64,000 bases of DNA from Ralstonia sp. 25mfcol4.1 (GCF_900104095.1 NZ_FNJO01000010.1:20231-84230), one strand, 5' to 3'; shown: positions 42,754 to 52,410, counted from the stretch's first letter. Notes: generated by a model not told the origin, from the letters alone. Translations and numbers: made by a program.

Positions 42754-44415
42754 ATGCATTACACGAAGTCTGCAATCAGCCTGGCGGCGGCATTGACCGT
42801 CGCTTTTGCGTTCTATGGCTGCAACGGCGGCGACAATACCAGCGGCACCGGCAGCAACAATGGCACCACACCGCCCGCCACTACCACGCCCCCCGCGCCT
42901 GAAAAGCCGCAGGCCGAAGTCACCGGCAGGTGGACCACCGGCGACCTGCACGTGCACACGATCGAATCCGACGATGCGCAAAACAAGCTCGTCGATGTGC
43001 TGGACCAGGCCATGATCACCAACAACCTGGACTGGACGGCCATCACGAACCATCTGCGCGTGTCCACGCGCGACCAGAACGGCACCGCCATCGTGGGCGG
43101 CCCGCTGCCTTTCTCGAAGGCGATGGCCGACTACGAGATCCCGGCCGTGCGCCAGCTCCAGGTCAATGGCAGCTACACCAGCAAGCTGATCTTCTCGGCG
43201 TTCGAATGGGACATGCCGACCCACGACCACATGAACGTGGGAATCTTCGCGGGCGCGCCGCTGGCAACCGCCACCAAGGCCGCGAACCAGTTCGAGTATT
43301 ACTTTACCGACCGCCCGGCGGCCCAGTTCGACGCCGTGGACGTGGCCAACTGGAACGCCGCGGGCACCAAGGGCTACACCACGCACGCCGACGCCGTGCG
43401 CGCCGTGGCCTGGCTGCGTGACAACTTTCCCGACACCAGCTACGCGCTGATCAACCACCCGTCGCGCAATAGCGGCAAGTACACGGCCGCCGACTACCGC
43501 GAGTTCAACGACACCGCCCCGAACATCGTGTTCGGCGTGGAGGGCATGGTCGGCAACCAGATGGAACCGGACCGCGGCGGCTACACCACCGCCTATGTCG
43601 ATGCCAACCTCAAGAACCGCGTCTATGGCGGCGTGGACTACGTGGTGGCGCAGGTCGGCGGCATCTGGGACGCCCTGCTGGGCGACGGCCGCCGCTTCTG
43701 GAACGTGGGCGACTCCGACCACCACTTCAAGACCATCGGCGCCAACAGTTCGGGCTATTTTCCGGGCGAGTACGCCAAGACCTATGTCTGGATCGAGAAC
43801 AGGAACACCGGCATCAAGGGCGTGCTGGAAGGTGTGCGCTCGGGCAGGATGTTCTCGGTCTTCGGCGACCTGATCAACGCGCTGGACTTCAACATCGCCA
43901 GCGCTGACGGCAAGGGCGAAATGGGCGGCGAACTCAAGGCCCGTGCCGGCGAGACGGTAACCGTGACCATCCGCTTCAAGAGCCCGGACCGCAACAACTA
44001 CCAGTATCCGGTCAATGGCGGCGTCAACGTCAACATGCGCCCGGTGGTGGACCATATCGACCTGATCGCCGGCGATGTCACGCCGCGCGCCGCGGCCGGC
44101 ACGCCGGGCTACGGCAAGGACACCAACGACTCGACGAAGGTGATCGCCACGTTCACGTCGGCCGACTGGAAGGTGGACAAGGACGGCTACAACACGGTGA
44201 GCTATACCTACAAGGCCGCCAAGAACCAGTATTTCCGCCTGCGCGGCACGAACCTTGGCATGAATGTGGCCGGCGAAACGTCCAACGGCAATCCGTTGCC
44301 GGACCAGAAGATCACGGTGACGGAAGACAATGCGCGCTTCAACGCAATCAACGCGCGCAACTACAACGACCTGTGGTTCTATTCGAACCCGGTGTTCGTG
44401 ACGGTCGGCTCCTGA
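42754..44415 (+). CDS. PHP-domain (CehA/McbA-like) metallohydrolase lipoprotein
   Basis: 553 aa; AGGGAAG lies before ATG 42754. The signal ends in the lipobox FYGC (cysteine at residue 24), followed by a Thr/Pro/Gly-rich spacer, so it is anchored in the envelope (Asn at +2). The PHP metal centre is visible: TTGDLHVHTIESDDA near residue 65, ITNH at about 93, a His in THDHMNVG, INHPSRNSG near 235, and GDSDHHFKTIGA near 325. The C-terminal ~180 residues form a beta-rich domain of unknown role. CehA/McbA relatives hydrolyse carbamates and other phosphate or ester bonds. The substrate is unknown. Confidence 0.88.
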   Translation: MHYTKSAISLAAALTVAFAFYGCNGGDNTSGTGSNNGTTPPATTTPPAPEKPQAEVTGRWTTGDLHVHTIESDDAQNKLVDVLDQAMITNNLDWTAITNHLRVSTRDQNGTAIVGGPLPFSKAMADYEIPAVRQLQVNGSYTSKLIFSAFEWDMPTHDHMNVGIFAGAPLATATKAANQFEYYFTDRPAAQFDAVDVANWNAAGTKGYTTHADAVRAVAWLRDNFPDTSYALINHPSRNSGKYTAADYREFNDTAPNIVFGVEGMVGNQMEPDRGGYTTAYVDANLKNRVYGGVDYVVAQVGGIWDALLGDGRRFWNVGDSDHHFKTIGANSSGYFPGEYAKTYVWIENRNTGIKGVLEGVRSGRMFSVFGDLINALDFNIASADGKGEMGGELKARAGETVTVTIRFKSPDRNNYQYPVNGGVNVNMRPVVDHIDLIAGDVTPRAAAGTPGYGKDTNDSTKVIATFTSADWKVDKDGYNTVSYTYKAAKNQYFRLRGTNLGMNVAGETSNGNPLPDQKITVTEDNARFNAINARNYNDLWFYSNPVFVTVGS

Positions 44416-44437
44416 GGCCGATCAGCGCCGGTGCCGC

Positions 44438-44578
44438 CTAGTGGCCCAGCGTCTGGAGCCAGAAGGGCAGGCCCGCGCCCGCCATGGCCACCGCCAGCGG
44501 TGCCAACTGGGCCAGGCCCGCGCCAAGGCTGCGCAGGGTGGGGTAACGCGGGGACGGGAGTGTGCGGGAACGTGACAT
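44438..44578 (-). CDS. Possible 46-residue membrane protein
   Basis: A short frame from ATG 44578 (MSRSRTLPSPRYPTLRS) has a basic start followed by one hydrophobic stretch, LAPLAVAMAGAGLPFWL, ending QTLGH. The pattern of a single-span protein and its placement divergent from the PepSY operon make it plausible. The ribosome site is poor. It could be chance. Confidence 0.35.
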   Translation of the reverse strand: MSRSRTLPSPRYPTLRSLGAGLAQLAPLAVAMAGAGLPFWLQTLGH

Positions 44579-44678
44579 GGTGCCGGGGTTGTGGGAATCT
44601 TGAGGGCATCATGCGCCGTGGTACCTGAATGGCACCTGAGCATACTGTTCAGGCGCCGTTCAGCTTGCCCGGCCGAGA

Positions 44679-45086
44679 ATGCCGCCGATGACTGCCTCGC
44701 CCCCACCCACATCCGCCGTCGCGGGCTTGCCCGCCTTCCGTGCCGCCACACGTCTGCGCGGCGCCTGCCGCATGTTGATCCTGCTGGCCGTGCTGGGCGC
44801 GGCGGGCAGTGCCGGCGTGGCCCAGGCCGATACCGACGCCGACCGGGCCCGCGCGGCCCTGCGCTCCGGCGAGATCCTGCCGCTGGCCCGCATCCTCGAC
44901 ACCGTCTCGCGCCAGTATGCCGGTGACGTGATCGACGTGAAGCTGGATCGCGACGACGGCATCTGGCAATACGAAGTGAAGCTGCTGCTGCCCACCGGCA
45001 CCGTCGCCAAGCTCGAATATGACGCCCGCGACGCCAGGCTGCTCAAGGCCAAGGGACATGATCTCGACCGCGCCCGCAAGCCCTGA
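44679..45086 (+). CDS. PepSY-domain protein
   Basis: 135 aa (ATG 44688 is an alternative start). A membrane or signal segment lies at about residues 31-50 (MLILLAVLGAAGSAGVAQA), then a single PepSY domain at about 52-125: DRARAALRSGEILPLARIL, YAGDVIDVKLDRDDGIWQYEV and KLEYDARDARLLKAKGHD. It is exported or membrane-bound. It is the first gene of an operon with the response regulator five bases downstream. PepSY proteins in such operons are thought to modulate the sensor kinase in the periplasm. Confidence 0.88.
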   Translation: MPPMTASPPPTSAVAGLPAFRAATRLRGACRMLILLAVLGAAGSAGVAQADTDADRARAALRSGEILPLARILDTVSRQYAGDVIDVKLDRDDGIWQYEVKLLLPTGTVAKLEYDARDARLLKAKGHDLDRARKP

Positions 45087-45091
45087 CCGCC

Positions 45092-45763
45092 ATGCGCATC
45101 CTGCTAGTCGAAGACGAAAGCACACTGGCCGCCCAGCTTGCGCAGGCGCTGGCCCAGGCCGGCTATGCGGTGGACCATGCCGCCGACGGCATCGACGCCG
45201 AGCACCTGGGCACCGAACATCCCTATGACACGGTCGTGCTAGACCTGGGCCTGCCACGGCTCGACGGCCTGACAGTCCTCAAGCGTTGGCGCCAGGCCGG
45301 CAACGACGTGCCAGTGCTGATCCTGACCGCGCGCGACAGCTGGGTAGAAAAGGTGGAGGGCATCGACGCGGGCGCCGACGACTACCTGACCAAGCCGTTC
45401 CGCACCGAGGAACTGCTGGCCCGCATCCGCGCCCTGATCCGCCGCTCGGCCGGCCGCACGTCGCCCACGCTGGCGTGCGGCCCCGTGCTGCTGGCGCCGG
45501 GCAGCGGACAGGTCAGCGTCAACGGCAATCCGGTCACGTTGACTTCCCACGAGTTCAAGGTGCTCGACTACCTGATGCACCACCAGGGCGCCATCGTCAG
45601 CAAGACCACGCTGACCGAGCACATCTACGCCCAGGACTTCGACCGCGACAGCAATACCATCGAGGTCTTCGTGGGGCGGCTGCGCCGCAAGCTCGGTGTC
45701 GACGTCATCGAGACCGTGCGGGGCCTGGGCTACCGCATGCGGCCCCCGGCCAGCAGCGCATGA
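45092..45763 (+). CDS. OmpR/PhoB-family response regulator
   Basis: 223 aa. The receiver domain (1-115) has the acidic pair in VEDES, phosphoacceptor Asp51 in VVLDLGLPRLDGL, Thr79 in ILTARDSW and Lys101 in YLTKPF. A winged-helix DNA-binding domain (about 125-220) follows, with LTSHEFKVLDYLMHH, SNTIEVFVGRLRRKLG and IETVRGLGYRM. It is closest in layout to PhoP/QseB-type regulators. The stop overlaps the kinase start by four bases, so translation is coupled. Confidence 0.95.
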   Translation: MRILLVEDESTLAAQLAQALAQAGYAVDHAADGIDAEHLGTEHPYDTVVLDLGLPRLDGLTVLKRWRQAGNDVPVLILTARDSWVEKVEGIDAGADDYLTKPFRTEELLARIRALIRRSAGRTSPTLACGPVLLAPGSGQVSVNGNPVTLTSHEFKVLDYLMHHQGAIVSKTTLTEHIYAQDFDRDSNTIEVFVGRLRRKLGVDVIETVRGLGYRMRPPASSA

Positions 45764-47097
45764 AGCGCGCCTCGATCGCCCGGCGCCTGCTGGGTATCGC
45801 CACGCTGTGGATCGCCGGCACGCTGTGCACCACCGGCTGGCTGCTGGATACGCTGTTCGGCCGGCACGTCGACCGCACCTATATTGCCGAACTGGACCGC
45901 GACCTGACCAGCCTGGCGGCCGCGCTGGAATGGCGCACCGACGGCAAGCTGGAACTGACGCGCCAGCCCGCCGATCCGCGCTTCGAACTGCCGTATGCCG
46001 GCGCCTACTGGCAGGCGTCCTCGGGCAGCCAGACGCTGCGTTCGCGTTCGCTCTGGGATGTCGATATCCCCGCGGCCGTGGCGCGCCGCGTGGGCGAGGG
46101 CGACGCCGATATCCGCGTCGGCCCGCGCGGCCAGTCGCTGCTGGTCAAGGCGCGCCGCCTGCAACTGACCGGCGCCGATACCCCGGTCGACATCACCGTG
46201 GCACTGGACCGCACCGAGCTGCGGCAGGCCAAGCGGTCGTTCCGCCATTTGCTGTGGCTGTCGCTGGGCGTGCTGGGCCTGGGCATTCTGGGCGCGGTAT
46301 GGGCGCAGATCCGCTTCGGGCTGGCGCCGTTGTCCCGGCTGCGTGCGGCGGTGGCGCGCCTGCACGCGGGCCAGGAGCCGACGCTGCAAGGCGCCTGGCC
46401 CGCCGAGGTACAGCCGCTGGTCGACGAGATCCACCTGCTGCTACGGCGCAATCACGAGGCCGTGGAACGGTCGCGCCGGCAGGCGGCAGACCTGGCGCAT
46501 GCGGTCAAGACGCCGCTGGCCATCCTGGCCAATGACGCGGCGACGTTGCCCGCGCCCGCGTCGCAGCGCGTGTCGCAGCAGGTGGACGCCATGCGTCAGC
46601 AGGTGGACCGCCACCTGGCGCGTGCCCGGGCGGCCGGGGCGGGCGGTGCGGCCGGGGGCGCGGTGGCGGTGCGGCCCGCCGTGGACGAACTGGTGCGCGC
46701 GCTGAGCCGCCTGCACGCCGACAAGCCCATCGCCGTCGATATCGAAGGCCAGGCCAGCTTCGCCGGCGACCGCCAGGATCTGGTCGAAATGCTCGGCAAC
46801 CTGCTGGACAACGCGTGGCAGTGGGCTCAGACCAGAATCCGCGTCGACATGGTGACGCAGGCGGCCGAGCTGGAAATCCGCATCGACGACGATGGCCCCG
46901 GCATGCCGGCTTCCGCCATGACGCGGGCCGTGCAACCGTACGCGCGGCTCGACGAGTCGGCCGAAGGCAGCGGGCTGGGGCTGGCCATCGTGCGCGATGT
47001 CTGCGCGCTGTACGGCGGCCGCTTCGAACTGGCCACCTCGCCGCTGGGCGGGCTAGGCGTGCGCGTGCGGCTGCCGGCAGCGGTCGCGGCGAGCTGA
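45760..47097 (+). CDS. Sensor histidine kinase (PhoQ/QseC-like)
   Basis: 445 aa from ATG 45760. One transmembrane helix at about 10-30 and another at about 160-185 (LLWLSLGVLGLGILGAVWA) border a periplasmic sensor of about 130 residues. A HAMP-like linker precedes the dimerisation helix with phosphoacceptor His247 in ADLAHAVKTPLAILAN. The ATPase has an N box LGNLLDNAWQWA, G1 box DDDGPGMP and G2 box GSGLGLAIV. The signal is not predictable; the PepSY protein upstream may take part in sensing. Confidence 0.95.
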   Translation: MKRASIARRLLGIATLWIAGTLCTTGWLLDTLFGRHVDRTYIAELDRDLTSLAAALEWRTDGKLELTRQPADPRFELPYAGAYWQASSGSQTLRSRSLWDVDIPAAVARRVGEGDADIRVGPRGQSLLVKARRLQLTGADTPVDITVALDRTELRQAKRSFRHLLWLSLGVLGLGILGAVWAQIRFGLAPLSRLRAAVARLHAGQEPTLQGAWPAEVQPLVDEIHLLLRRNHEAVERSRRQAADLAHAVKTPLAILANDAATLPAPASQRVSQQVDAMRQQVDRHLARARAAGAGGAAGGAVAVRPAVDELVRALSRLHADKPIAVDIEGQASFAGDRQDLVEMLGNLLDNAWQWAQTRIRVDMVTQAAELEIRIDDDGPGMPASAMTRAVQPYARLDESAEGSGLGLAIVRDVCALYGGRFELATSPLGGLGVRVRLPAAVAAS

Positions 47098-47194
47098 CGG
47101 TTTGCGCCCCCTCCCGCAAGGGGAGCAGGGTGCCGCATCGCCCATCGGGTATCATCGCGCCCTTTGCCGTTTGCGGTTCCCCCGCTGTCATCCC

Positions 47195-48862
47195 TTGTCT
47201 TCCGCCGTACCCCGCGCCGGGCAGGCCATTCGCCGGCGCCAGCGCCCGCCTGTCGCCCCGGCGCGCCTGCTCGGGCCGCAGCACTTTGCCTACTACCGTG
47301 GCTACCTGCAGGGTCTCGACCTGGGCCGGCTGGCCGCGCGCTATCTGACGCCGGGGCTGGACCTGCGGCAGGCACGCAGCACGGTCGCGTGGATCGAAAC
47401 CGAGCTGGCTCGCGGCGTGAAACGGTTGGCCACCCGCCCACGCGCCGATGGCGAGGCGGCGCTCCTGACGGAAAAGACCTGGCTCGCGATGATCGTGCCG
47501 CCGGCCGCCGAGAGCGCCTCGGCGCGCCAGACGCGCCAGCGCAAGCTGCTGCGGGCGCTGGATGCGCTGCAGCCACTGCTGCTGGTGCGCCCATTGGCGG
47601 GCGATGCCGTGGCCGGGTGGTTCACGCCCGCCATCGCCGACCGGCTCGCGCAGACGGGCTGGACCACACTGGCGTCGCTTGCGGCAGCCATCGCCGCCGA
47701 TCCGCGTCGCTGGCATCGCCACGCCCACGGCATCGGCGAAGCCACCGCGCGCGAGATCGAGGCATGGCTGGAGACACACGCGATGGCGCCGCACCGCGCG
47801 GGTATGCCCGACACGCGGCATGCCGAATCCCCGGTGCTGGTCCCGCTGGAATCACTGCGGCACGCGCCGGCGCAGGCCGATGTTCAGGCCATCCAGACCT
47901 GGCTCGAAGAGTACGGCCCGGAAGGCGGTCACACGTGGCGCGCTTACCGCACGCAGGCCGAGCGCCTGCTGCTCTGGGCCATTTTCGTGCGGGGCAAGTC
48001 TCTCGCCACACTGGACGCTGACGACTGCGAAGCCTACCTGGCGTTCCTGTCCGACCCGCAACCGGCCGCGCTATGGGTGGGCCGGCGTGGCTCGCCGCGT
48101 AATGGTCCTGACTGGCGGCCGTTCGAAGGCTCGCTGTCGCCGTCAAGCATTGGTCATGCGAGCCGGATCCTGAAGACGCTCTGTGCGTGGCTGACCCGGC
48201 AGGGCCAGCTGCTCGACAACCCGTTTGCATCGGCGGTACCGCCCGCCGCGGCCGCTGCGCCGCGCATCCAGGCGGAGCGCAGCCTCAGCCGCACCCAATG
48301 GCAGCATCTGAAGCGGTACGTGGGCGGGCTGCCCGCCGACGATCCGCGCACGGTACGCCTGCAGTTCATGCTGCGGCTGGTCCATGCCACGGGCCTGCGC
48401 GTATCGGAGCAGGCGCAGTTGACGGTGGCGCATCTGTCGCAATCCGATGGCTGGCGGCTGCACGTGCCGGGCAATCGGCCTCGCACGAACGACCTGCCCG
48501 AGACGGTTGTCGATGCCTTGCGCGATCACACCGAAGCGCGCGGGCTGGGGCGCGACGTCGAACGGTTGCCGGCCGACACGCCGCTGATTGGCCGCGTACT
48601 GGGCGAAGGCGATGACACGCCGTTATCCGTCGCACAGGTAGCGGCGATCTGGAAGCGGTGTTTCACGCGCGCGGGTCAAGCGCTGGCGGACGAAGATCCC
48701 ACCGCGGCTACCCGGTTTGCCAAGGCCAGCGCGCACTGGCTGCGGCACACGGCCGGCGCCCACGCGCTGGCGCGAGGGATTGGCCGCAAGGCCGTGCAAC
48801 ACCAGCTGGGTCACGCATCGGTCAGCACAAGCGCCGCCTATGCCGACCCGGACCTGCACTGA
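47195..48862 (+). CDS. Tyrosine recombinase (integrase) with extra N-terminal domain
   Basis: About 555 aa if started at TTG 47195; no ATG and no good ribosome site are in place, and the frame is open back to 47102. Residues about 30-220 form an N-terminal region (GPQHFAYYRGYLQGLDLG, and HAHGIGEATAREIEAWL, which looks like a helix-hairpin-helix), of the DUF3701 type found with some integrases. A SAM-like core-binding domain follows at about 250-345. The catalytic domain has Arg in ATGLRVSEQAQ, HxxR in HWLRHTAGAH, His in HQLGHAS and Tyr in AAYADPD. The usual Lys hairpin reads PGNRPRTND with no Lys. No attachment site, phage or cassette genes adjoin it, so its substrate is unclear. Confidence 0.88.
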   Translation: MSSAVPRAGQAIRRRQRPPVAPARLLGPQHFAYYRGYLQGLDLGRLAARYLTPGLDLRQARSTVAWIETELARGVKRLATRPRADGEAALLTEKTWLAMIVPPAAESASARQTRQRKLLRALDALQPLLLVRPLAGDAVAGWFTPAIADRLAQTGWTTLASLAAAIAADPRRWHRHAHGIGEATAREIEAWLETHAMAPHRAGMPDTRHAESPVLVPLESLRHAPAQADVQAIQTWLEEYGPEGGHTWRAYRTQAERLLLWAIFVRGKSLATLDADDCEAYLAFLSDPQPAALWVGRRGSPRNGPDWRPFEGSLSPSSIGHASRILKTLCAWLTRQGQLLDNPFASAVPPAAAAAPRIQAERSLSRTQWQHLKRYVGGLPADDPRTVRLQFMLRLVHATGLRVSEQAQLTVAHLSQSDGWRLHVPGNRPRTNDLPETVVDALRDHTEARGLGRDVERLPADTPLIGRVLGEGDDTPLSVAQVAAIWKRCFTRAGQALADEDPTAATRFAKASAHWLRHTAGAHALARGIGRKAVQHQLGHASVSTSAAYADPDLH

Positions 48863-48965
48863 CCGCCAGACACACTGGCCGGTCCGGCCGCCATCGACCA
48901 CCATTCCGGCGCGCCGCCACACAGGTGGCCACGTCCGACGCCGGGCAGGCGCCGGCGTCGCCTGC

Positions 48966-49751
48966 TCAGGCGTGATCGCCGTGCGGTGCGTTGCCCACGT
49001 AGGGAATCGCGTCCTCGACCACATCCCAGATATAGCGGCCCGACGGGCTCTGCTGTTCTTCGACGATGTGGGCCACCAGGCCGGCCGCGCGGGAAATCAC
49101 CGCAAAGCCGCGCATCACGGCCGTCGGTACGCCGATTTCGCCCAACAGGGCGGCCACGGCGCCAGTGGCATTGATCGTGATCGCGCGGCCATAAACCTCG
49201 TCCACGGCGGTGGACAGCCGCTTCAGCGCGCCGATATGCGCCCCGTCCAGATCCGCTTCGGCTTCACCCAGTTCCAGCAGCTTGTAGGCGCGCGGGTCTA
49301 CCGGCTTGTGCAGATGGTGGCCAAAGCCGGGCACGGGCGCCTTGCGCGCCTTGCAGTCGCTGGCAATGGCCAGCGCCTCGGCGTCCGGGTCCTGCGCGGC
49401 CAGGATGCGGTCCAGCAGCGCCGAGCAGTTTTCCATGGTGCCGACGAACGAACTGCCCACGGCCAGCAGCCCGGCCGACACCGCGCCCTGCAGGTTCTCG
49501 GGGGCGCTCATGTAGATCAGGCGCGTGGCAATTGCGCTGGGCGTCAGGCCGTGCTCCATCAGCACGACCAGCACCATGTCAGCGATGCGGATGTCCACCG
49601 GCCGGGGCGTGCGGCCCAGGATCTGCATCAGCATCACCTCGGTGAACGTGGTCTTGCCGAGCAGGTCTTCCACGAGATTGGCGTCGCCATAGTGAAGGCT
49701 GGTCAGCGTATGGCTGCAGAGGCGGGTCACCGGCTTGTCTTGTTGGCGCAT
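48966..49751 (-). CDS. Citryl-CoA lyase-like (citrate synthase family) protein
   Basis: 261 aa from ATG 49751, with CGGAGA upstream. The chain is far shorter than citrate synthase (about 430 aa) and matches the compact citryl-CoA lyase subfamily. Conserved parts are MEHGLTPSAIATRLIY with a candidate catalytic His, and VPGFGHHLHKPVDPRAYKL with the second His, followed by GFAVISRAAGLVAHIVEEQ. The enzyme cleaves citryl-CoA to acetyl-CoA and oxaloacetate or acts on a related acyl-CoA. It overlaps the CoA ligase gene by 25 bases and is the last gene of the Bug/ligase/lyase operon. Confidence 0.88.
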   Translation of the reverse strand: MRQQDKPVTRLCSHTLTSLHYGDANLVEDLLGKTTFTEVMLMQILGRTPRPVDIRIADMVLVVLMEHGLTPSAIATRLIYMSAPENLQGAVSAGLLAVGSSFVGTMENCSALLDRILAAQDPDAEALAIASDCKARKAPVPGFGHHLHKPVDPRAYKLLELGEAEADLDGAHIGALKRLSTAVDEVYGRAITINATGAVAALLGEIGVPTAVMRGFAVISRAAGLVAHIVEEQQSPSGRYIWDVVEDAIPYVGNAPHGDHA

Positions 49752-51271
49752 GCTTGGTCTCCGGATGGCTGTGCGGCCAGGGCATGGTCGCGCACGGTGT
49801 TCTTCAGTACCTTGCCCACCGTCGAGCGCGGCAGGCTGGCGTGGAAATGAATCTGCTTGGGCGTCTGCACGGGCCCGAGCCGCTCGCGCACGAACGCGAT
49901 CAGGTCCGCGGCGGCGGCCTCGCAGCCTTCGCGCAGTTGCACGGCCGCGTGGACGGCCTCGCCCCATTTGTCGTCGGGCACACCGAACACGGCGCATTCA
50001 TGCACGGCAGGATGCTGGCCCAGGGCGTTTTCCACGTCGATCGGGTAGACGTTGAATCCGCCTGTGATGACCACGTCGCGCAGGCGGTCCTTCAGGTACA
50101 GGAACCCGCGCGCGTCGATCAGGCCCCGGTCTCCGGTATGCAGCCAGCCGTCGATGATTGTGGCGGCGGTCAGGTCGGGACGCTTCCAGTAGCCGGTCAT
50201 GACGAGGTCGCCACGCGCCACCACTTCGCCCACTTCGCCGGCGGGCAGCAGGCGGCCGTCGGGGGCCATGATCGCCACGTCGCTGAACCAGGTCGTGCGG
50301 CCCACGGAGGCGAGGTTCCGCTCGTCGTCGAAATCGTCGGGGCCGATCACGGTCAGCAGCTGCGGCGCCTCGGTCTGGCCGTAGGTGGTGGCCACCACGG
50401 GACCGAAGAAATCGCGCGCCTGGCGGATCTTTTCCGGCGGCATCGGCGCGCCGCCATAGATCAGCCGGCGCAGGGCGGGGTAATCGGCGCGCGTGGTGCC
50501 CGGCAGCGCCATCAGCATGTAGATCAGCGTGGGCGGCATGAAGCAGACCGTGCCGCGCCGGTCGCGGAAGCAGGCGCGTACCGCTTCGGCGCCGCTGCCT
50601 TCCATGATCACGTGGCAGCCGCCCTGGGCCAGGATCGGCATTACGTAGGTGGACGTGCCGTGCGTGATCGGCGCGGCCATCACGTAGCGGTCCGCCTCGG
50701 TGAAGCCCCACGCGTGGATCTGGTTGACGATATTGGCCAGCCACGCGCGATACGGCTGCATCACCCCCTTTGGCGCGCCGGTGGTGCCGCCGGTGAACTT
50801 GATGGCCTGGGTGGCATCGCGGTCCAGATCCAGCACAGGGCGCGCGGCGTCGGCGTGCTGCACGATGGCCGAGGCCAGCGTCAGGCCCCGGCCCGGCGCG
50901 TGATCGGTGTAGATGCGCACGCCCGGCGCGCCGTCGAGCAAGGCTTCGCACGCGGCATCGAGCACGATGATGCCGGGCTCGGTGGCATCGATGATGCGCC
51001 GCAGTTCCGGCTGCGTGCTCTTGGGATTCAGCGGCACCCAGATCTTGCCGCTGGCCAGCACGGCCAGAAGGGCCACGATGTGCTGGGCCGAGTTGCCGGC
51101 GCAGATGCCCACGCAGGTCTGCGGCGCGGGGTCGAGCTTGATGAAGTGCGCGGCCAGCGCGGCCACCTGCGCAGCCAGCTCACGGTAGCGCAGCGCGCCG
51201 TCCGGGGCATCGATGGCGATGTTGTCGGGCCAGCGGTCGGCGGCGCGCCAGAACAGGTCGATCGGAAACAT
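49727..51271 (-). CDS. Acyl-CoA synthetase (AMP-forming)
   Basis: 514 aa from ATG 51271, after AAGGAG. It belongs to the ANL superfamily: P-loop KFTGGTTGAPKGVMQPY, then YGQTEAPQ, the ATP-binding TGDRGLIDARGFLYLKDR and the catalytic Lys in PRSTVGKVLKN near the C-terminus. The closest-looking relatives activate carboxylic acids such as fatty or aryl acids; with the citryl-CoA lyase next to it, a branched or tricarboxylic acid is the inferred substrate. The stop codon lies inside the start of the lyase gene, so the two proteins are made together. Confidence 0.93.
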   Translation of the reverse strand: MFPIDLFWRAADRWPDNIAIDAPDGALRYRELAAQVAALAAHFIKLDPAPQTCVGICAGNSAQHIVALLAVLASGKIWVPLNPKSTQPELRRIIDATEPGIIVLDAACEALLDGAPGVRIYTDHAPGRGLTLASAIVQHADAARPVLDLDRDATQAIKFTGGTTGAPKGVMQPYRAWLANIVNQIHAWGFTEADRYVMAAPITHGTSTYVMPILAQGGCHVIMEGSGAEAVRACFRDRRGTVCFMPPTLIYMLMALPGTTRADYPALRRLIYGGAPMPPEKIRQARDFFGPVVATTYGQTEAPQLLTVIGPDDFDDERNLASVGRTTWFSDVAIMAPDGRLLPAGEVGEVVARGDLVMTGYWKRPDLTAATIIDGWLHTGDRGLIDARGFLYLKDRLRDVVITGGFNVYPIDVENALGQHPAVHECAVFGVPDDKWGEAVHAAVQLREGCEAAAADLIAFVRERLGPVQTPKQIHFHASLPRSTVGKVLKNTVRDHALAAQPSGDQACANKTSR

Positions 51272-51287
51272 GATGCTGTCGGACTCC

Positions 51288-52310
51288 TTAGTTGACGCGT
51301 GCGCCCGATTGCTGCACCACGTCGTGCCAGCGTTTGATCTCGGACATCGCGAAGGTGCGGCATTGTTCGGGCGTGCCCGGTTCGGGCGTGGCCGCCAGGT
51401 CGCGCATGCGTTCGCGCACGTCGGCATTGCCGAGCGCTTTGTTCAGCGCGGCGTTGAGGCGGTCCACCACGGGGCGCGGCGTGCCGGCCGGAGCGGAGAT
51501 GGCGAACCACGACTGCACGTCGAAGCCCGGATAGCCGGATTCGGCCACCGTGGGCACGTCGGGCAGCAGCGGCATGCGCTGCGCGCTGGTCACCGCGATG
51601 GCGCGCAGCTTGCCGGACTTCACGTGCGGCAGCGCCGAAGGGGTGTTGTCGAACATCGACTGCACCTGGCCGCCCATGAGGTCGGTCACGGCCGGCGCGC
51701 TGCCTTTGTACGGCACGTGCAGCATGTTGGCGCCGCTGCGGGCTCGGAAGATCTCGCCGGACAGATGGATCGACGATCCGCTCCCCGATGACGCGAACGT
51801 CACTCCATTTGGCGATGTCCTGGCGAGCTTCACGTAGTCGGCCACGGTCTTGACCGGCAGACCGGGATTGACCACCAGTACGTTGGGAATGCGGGCGATC
51901 ATGCCGACCAGCTCGAAGTCCTTGGCCGGGTCGTAGCTGAGCTTGTCGTAGAGCGTGGCGTTGATGGTGTTGGCGATGGTGTAGACGTACAGCGTGTAGC
52001 CATCCGGCGCGGCCTTGGCCACCACCTCGGCGCCCACGTTGCTGTTGGCGCCGGCGCGGTTTTCCACCACCATCGGCTGGCCCAGCGCCTCGCCCATCTT
52101 CTGCGCCACCAGCCGGGCCAGCACGTCCGTGGCGCCGCCGGCGGCGTAGCCGACCACCAGCCGCACCGGGCGGCTCGGGAAGGCGGCGGCGTCGGCCAGC
52201 GCGGGCGTGGCACCGCACGCCAGGGCGGCGGCAACCAGGGCGGGAAATAGGGTGGGAAGTAGGGCGACGTGGCGAAGAAGGCGCCTGCGCGCCCGGCTGC
52301 GGATGGTCAT
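51288..52310 (-). CDS. Bug/TctC-family periplasmic substrate-binding protein
   Basis: 340 aa. A signal peptide of about 40 residues begins with a basic stretch (MTIRSRARRRLLRHVALLP) and ends TPALADAA. The mature part starts FPSRPVRLVVGYAAGGATD, typical of Bug proteins, and contains VVENRAGANSNVGAE and LHVPYKGSAPAVTDLMGGQV. It should bind the acid that the downstream ligase and lyase process. It is the first gene of the - strand operon, 16 bases ahead of the ligase gene, and is divergent from an IclR regulator across a 100-base gap. Confidence 0.95.
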   Translation of the reverse strand: MTIRSRARRRLLRHVALLPTLFPALVAAALACGATPALADAAAFPSRPVRLVVGYAAGGATDVLARLVAQKMGEALGQPMVVENRAGANSNVGAEVVAKAAPDGYTLYVYTIANTINATLYDKLSYDPAKDFELVGMIARIPNVLVVNPGLPVKTVADYVKLARTSPNGVTFASSGSGSSIHLSGEIFRARSGANMLHVPYKGSAPAVTDLMGGQVQSMFDNTPSALPHVKSGKLRAIAVTSAQRMPLLPDVPTVAESGYPGFDVQSWFAISAPAGTPRPVVDRLNAALNKALGNADVRERMRDLAATPEPGTPEQCRTFAMSEIKRWHDVVQQSGARVN

Positions 52311-52410
52311 GATGGCTGTCTCCTGTTATTGGATATCGTGGCCGGCACCCGCTGTCCCGATGCTTCTGCGGCATACTGCGGACTGCTTCCCGGCCAGCGA
52401 ATTCTTTCCC

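Noticed and set aside
44438..44612. Larger overlapping frames (77-109 codons) at the end of the PHP gene
   Set aside because: They run antisense into that gene and are Arg/Pro-rich without a domain. Only the 46-residue frame with one hydrophobic segment was kept, at low confidence.
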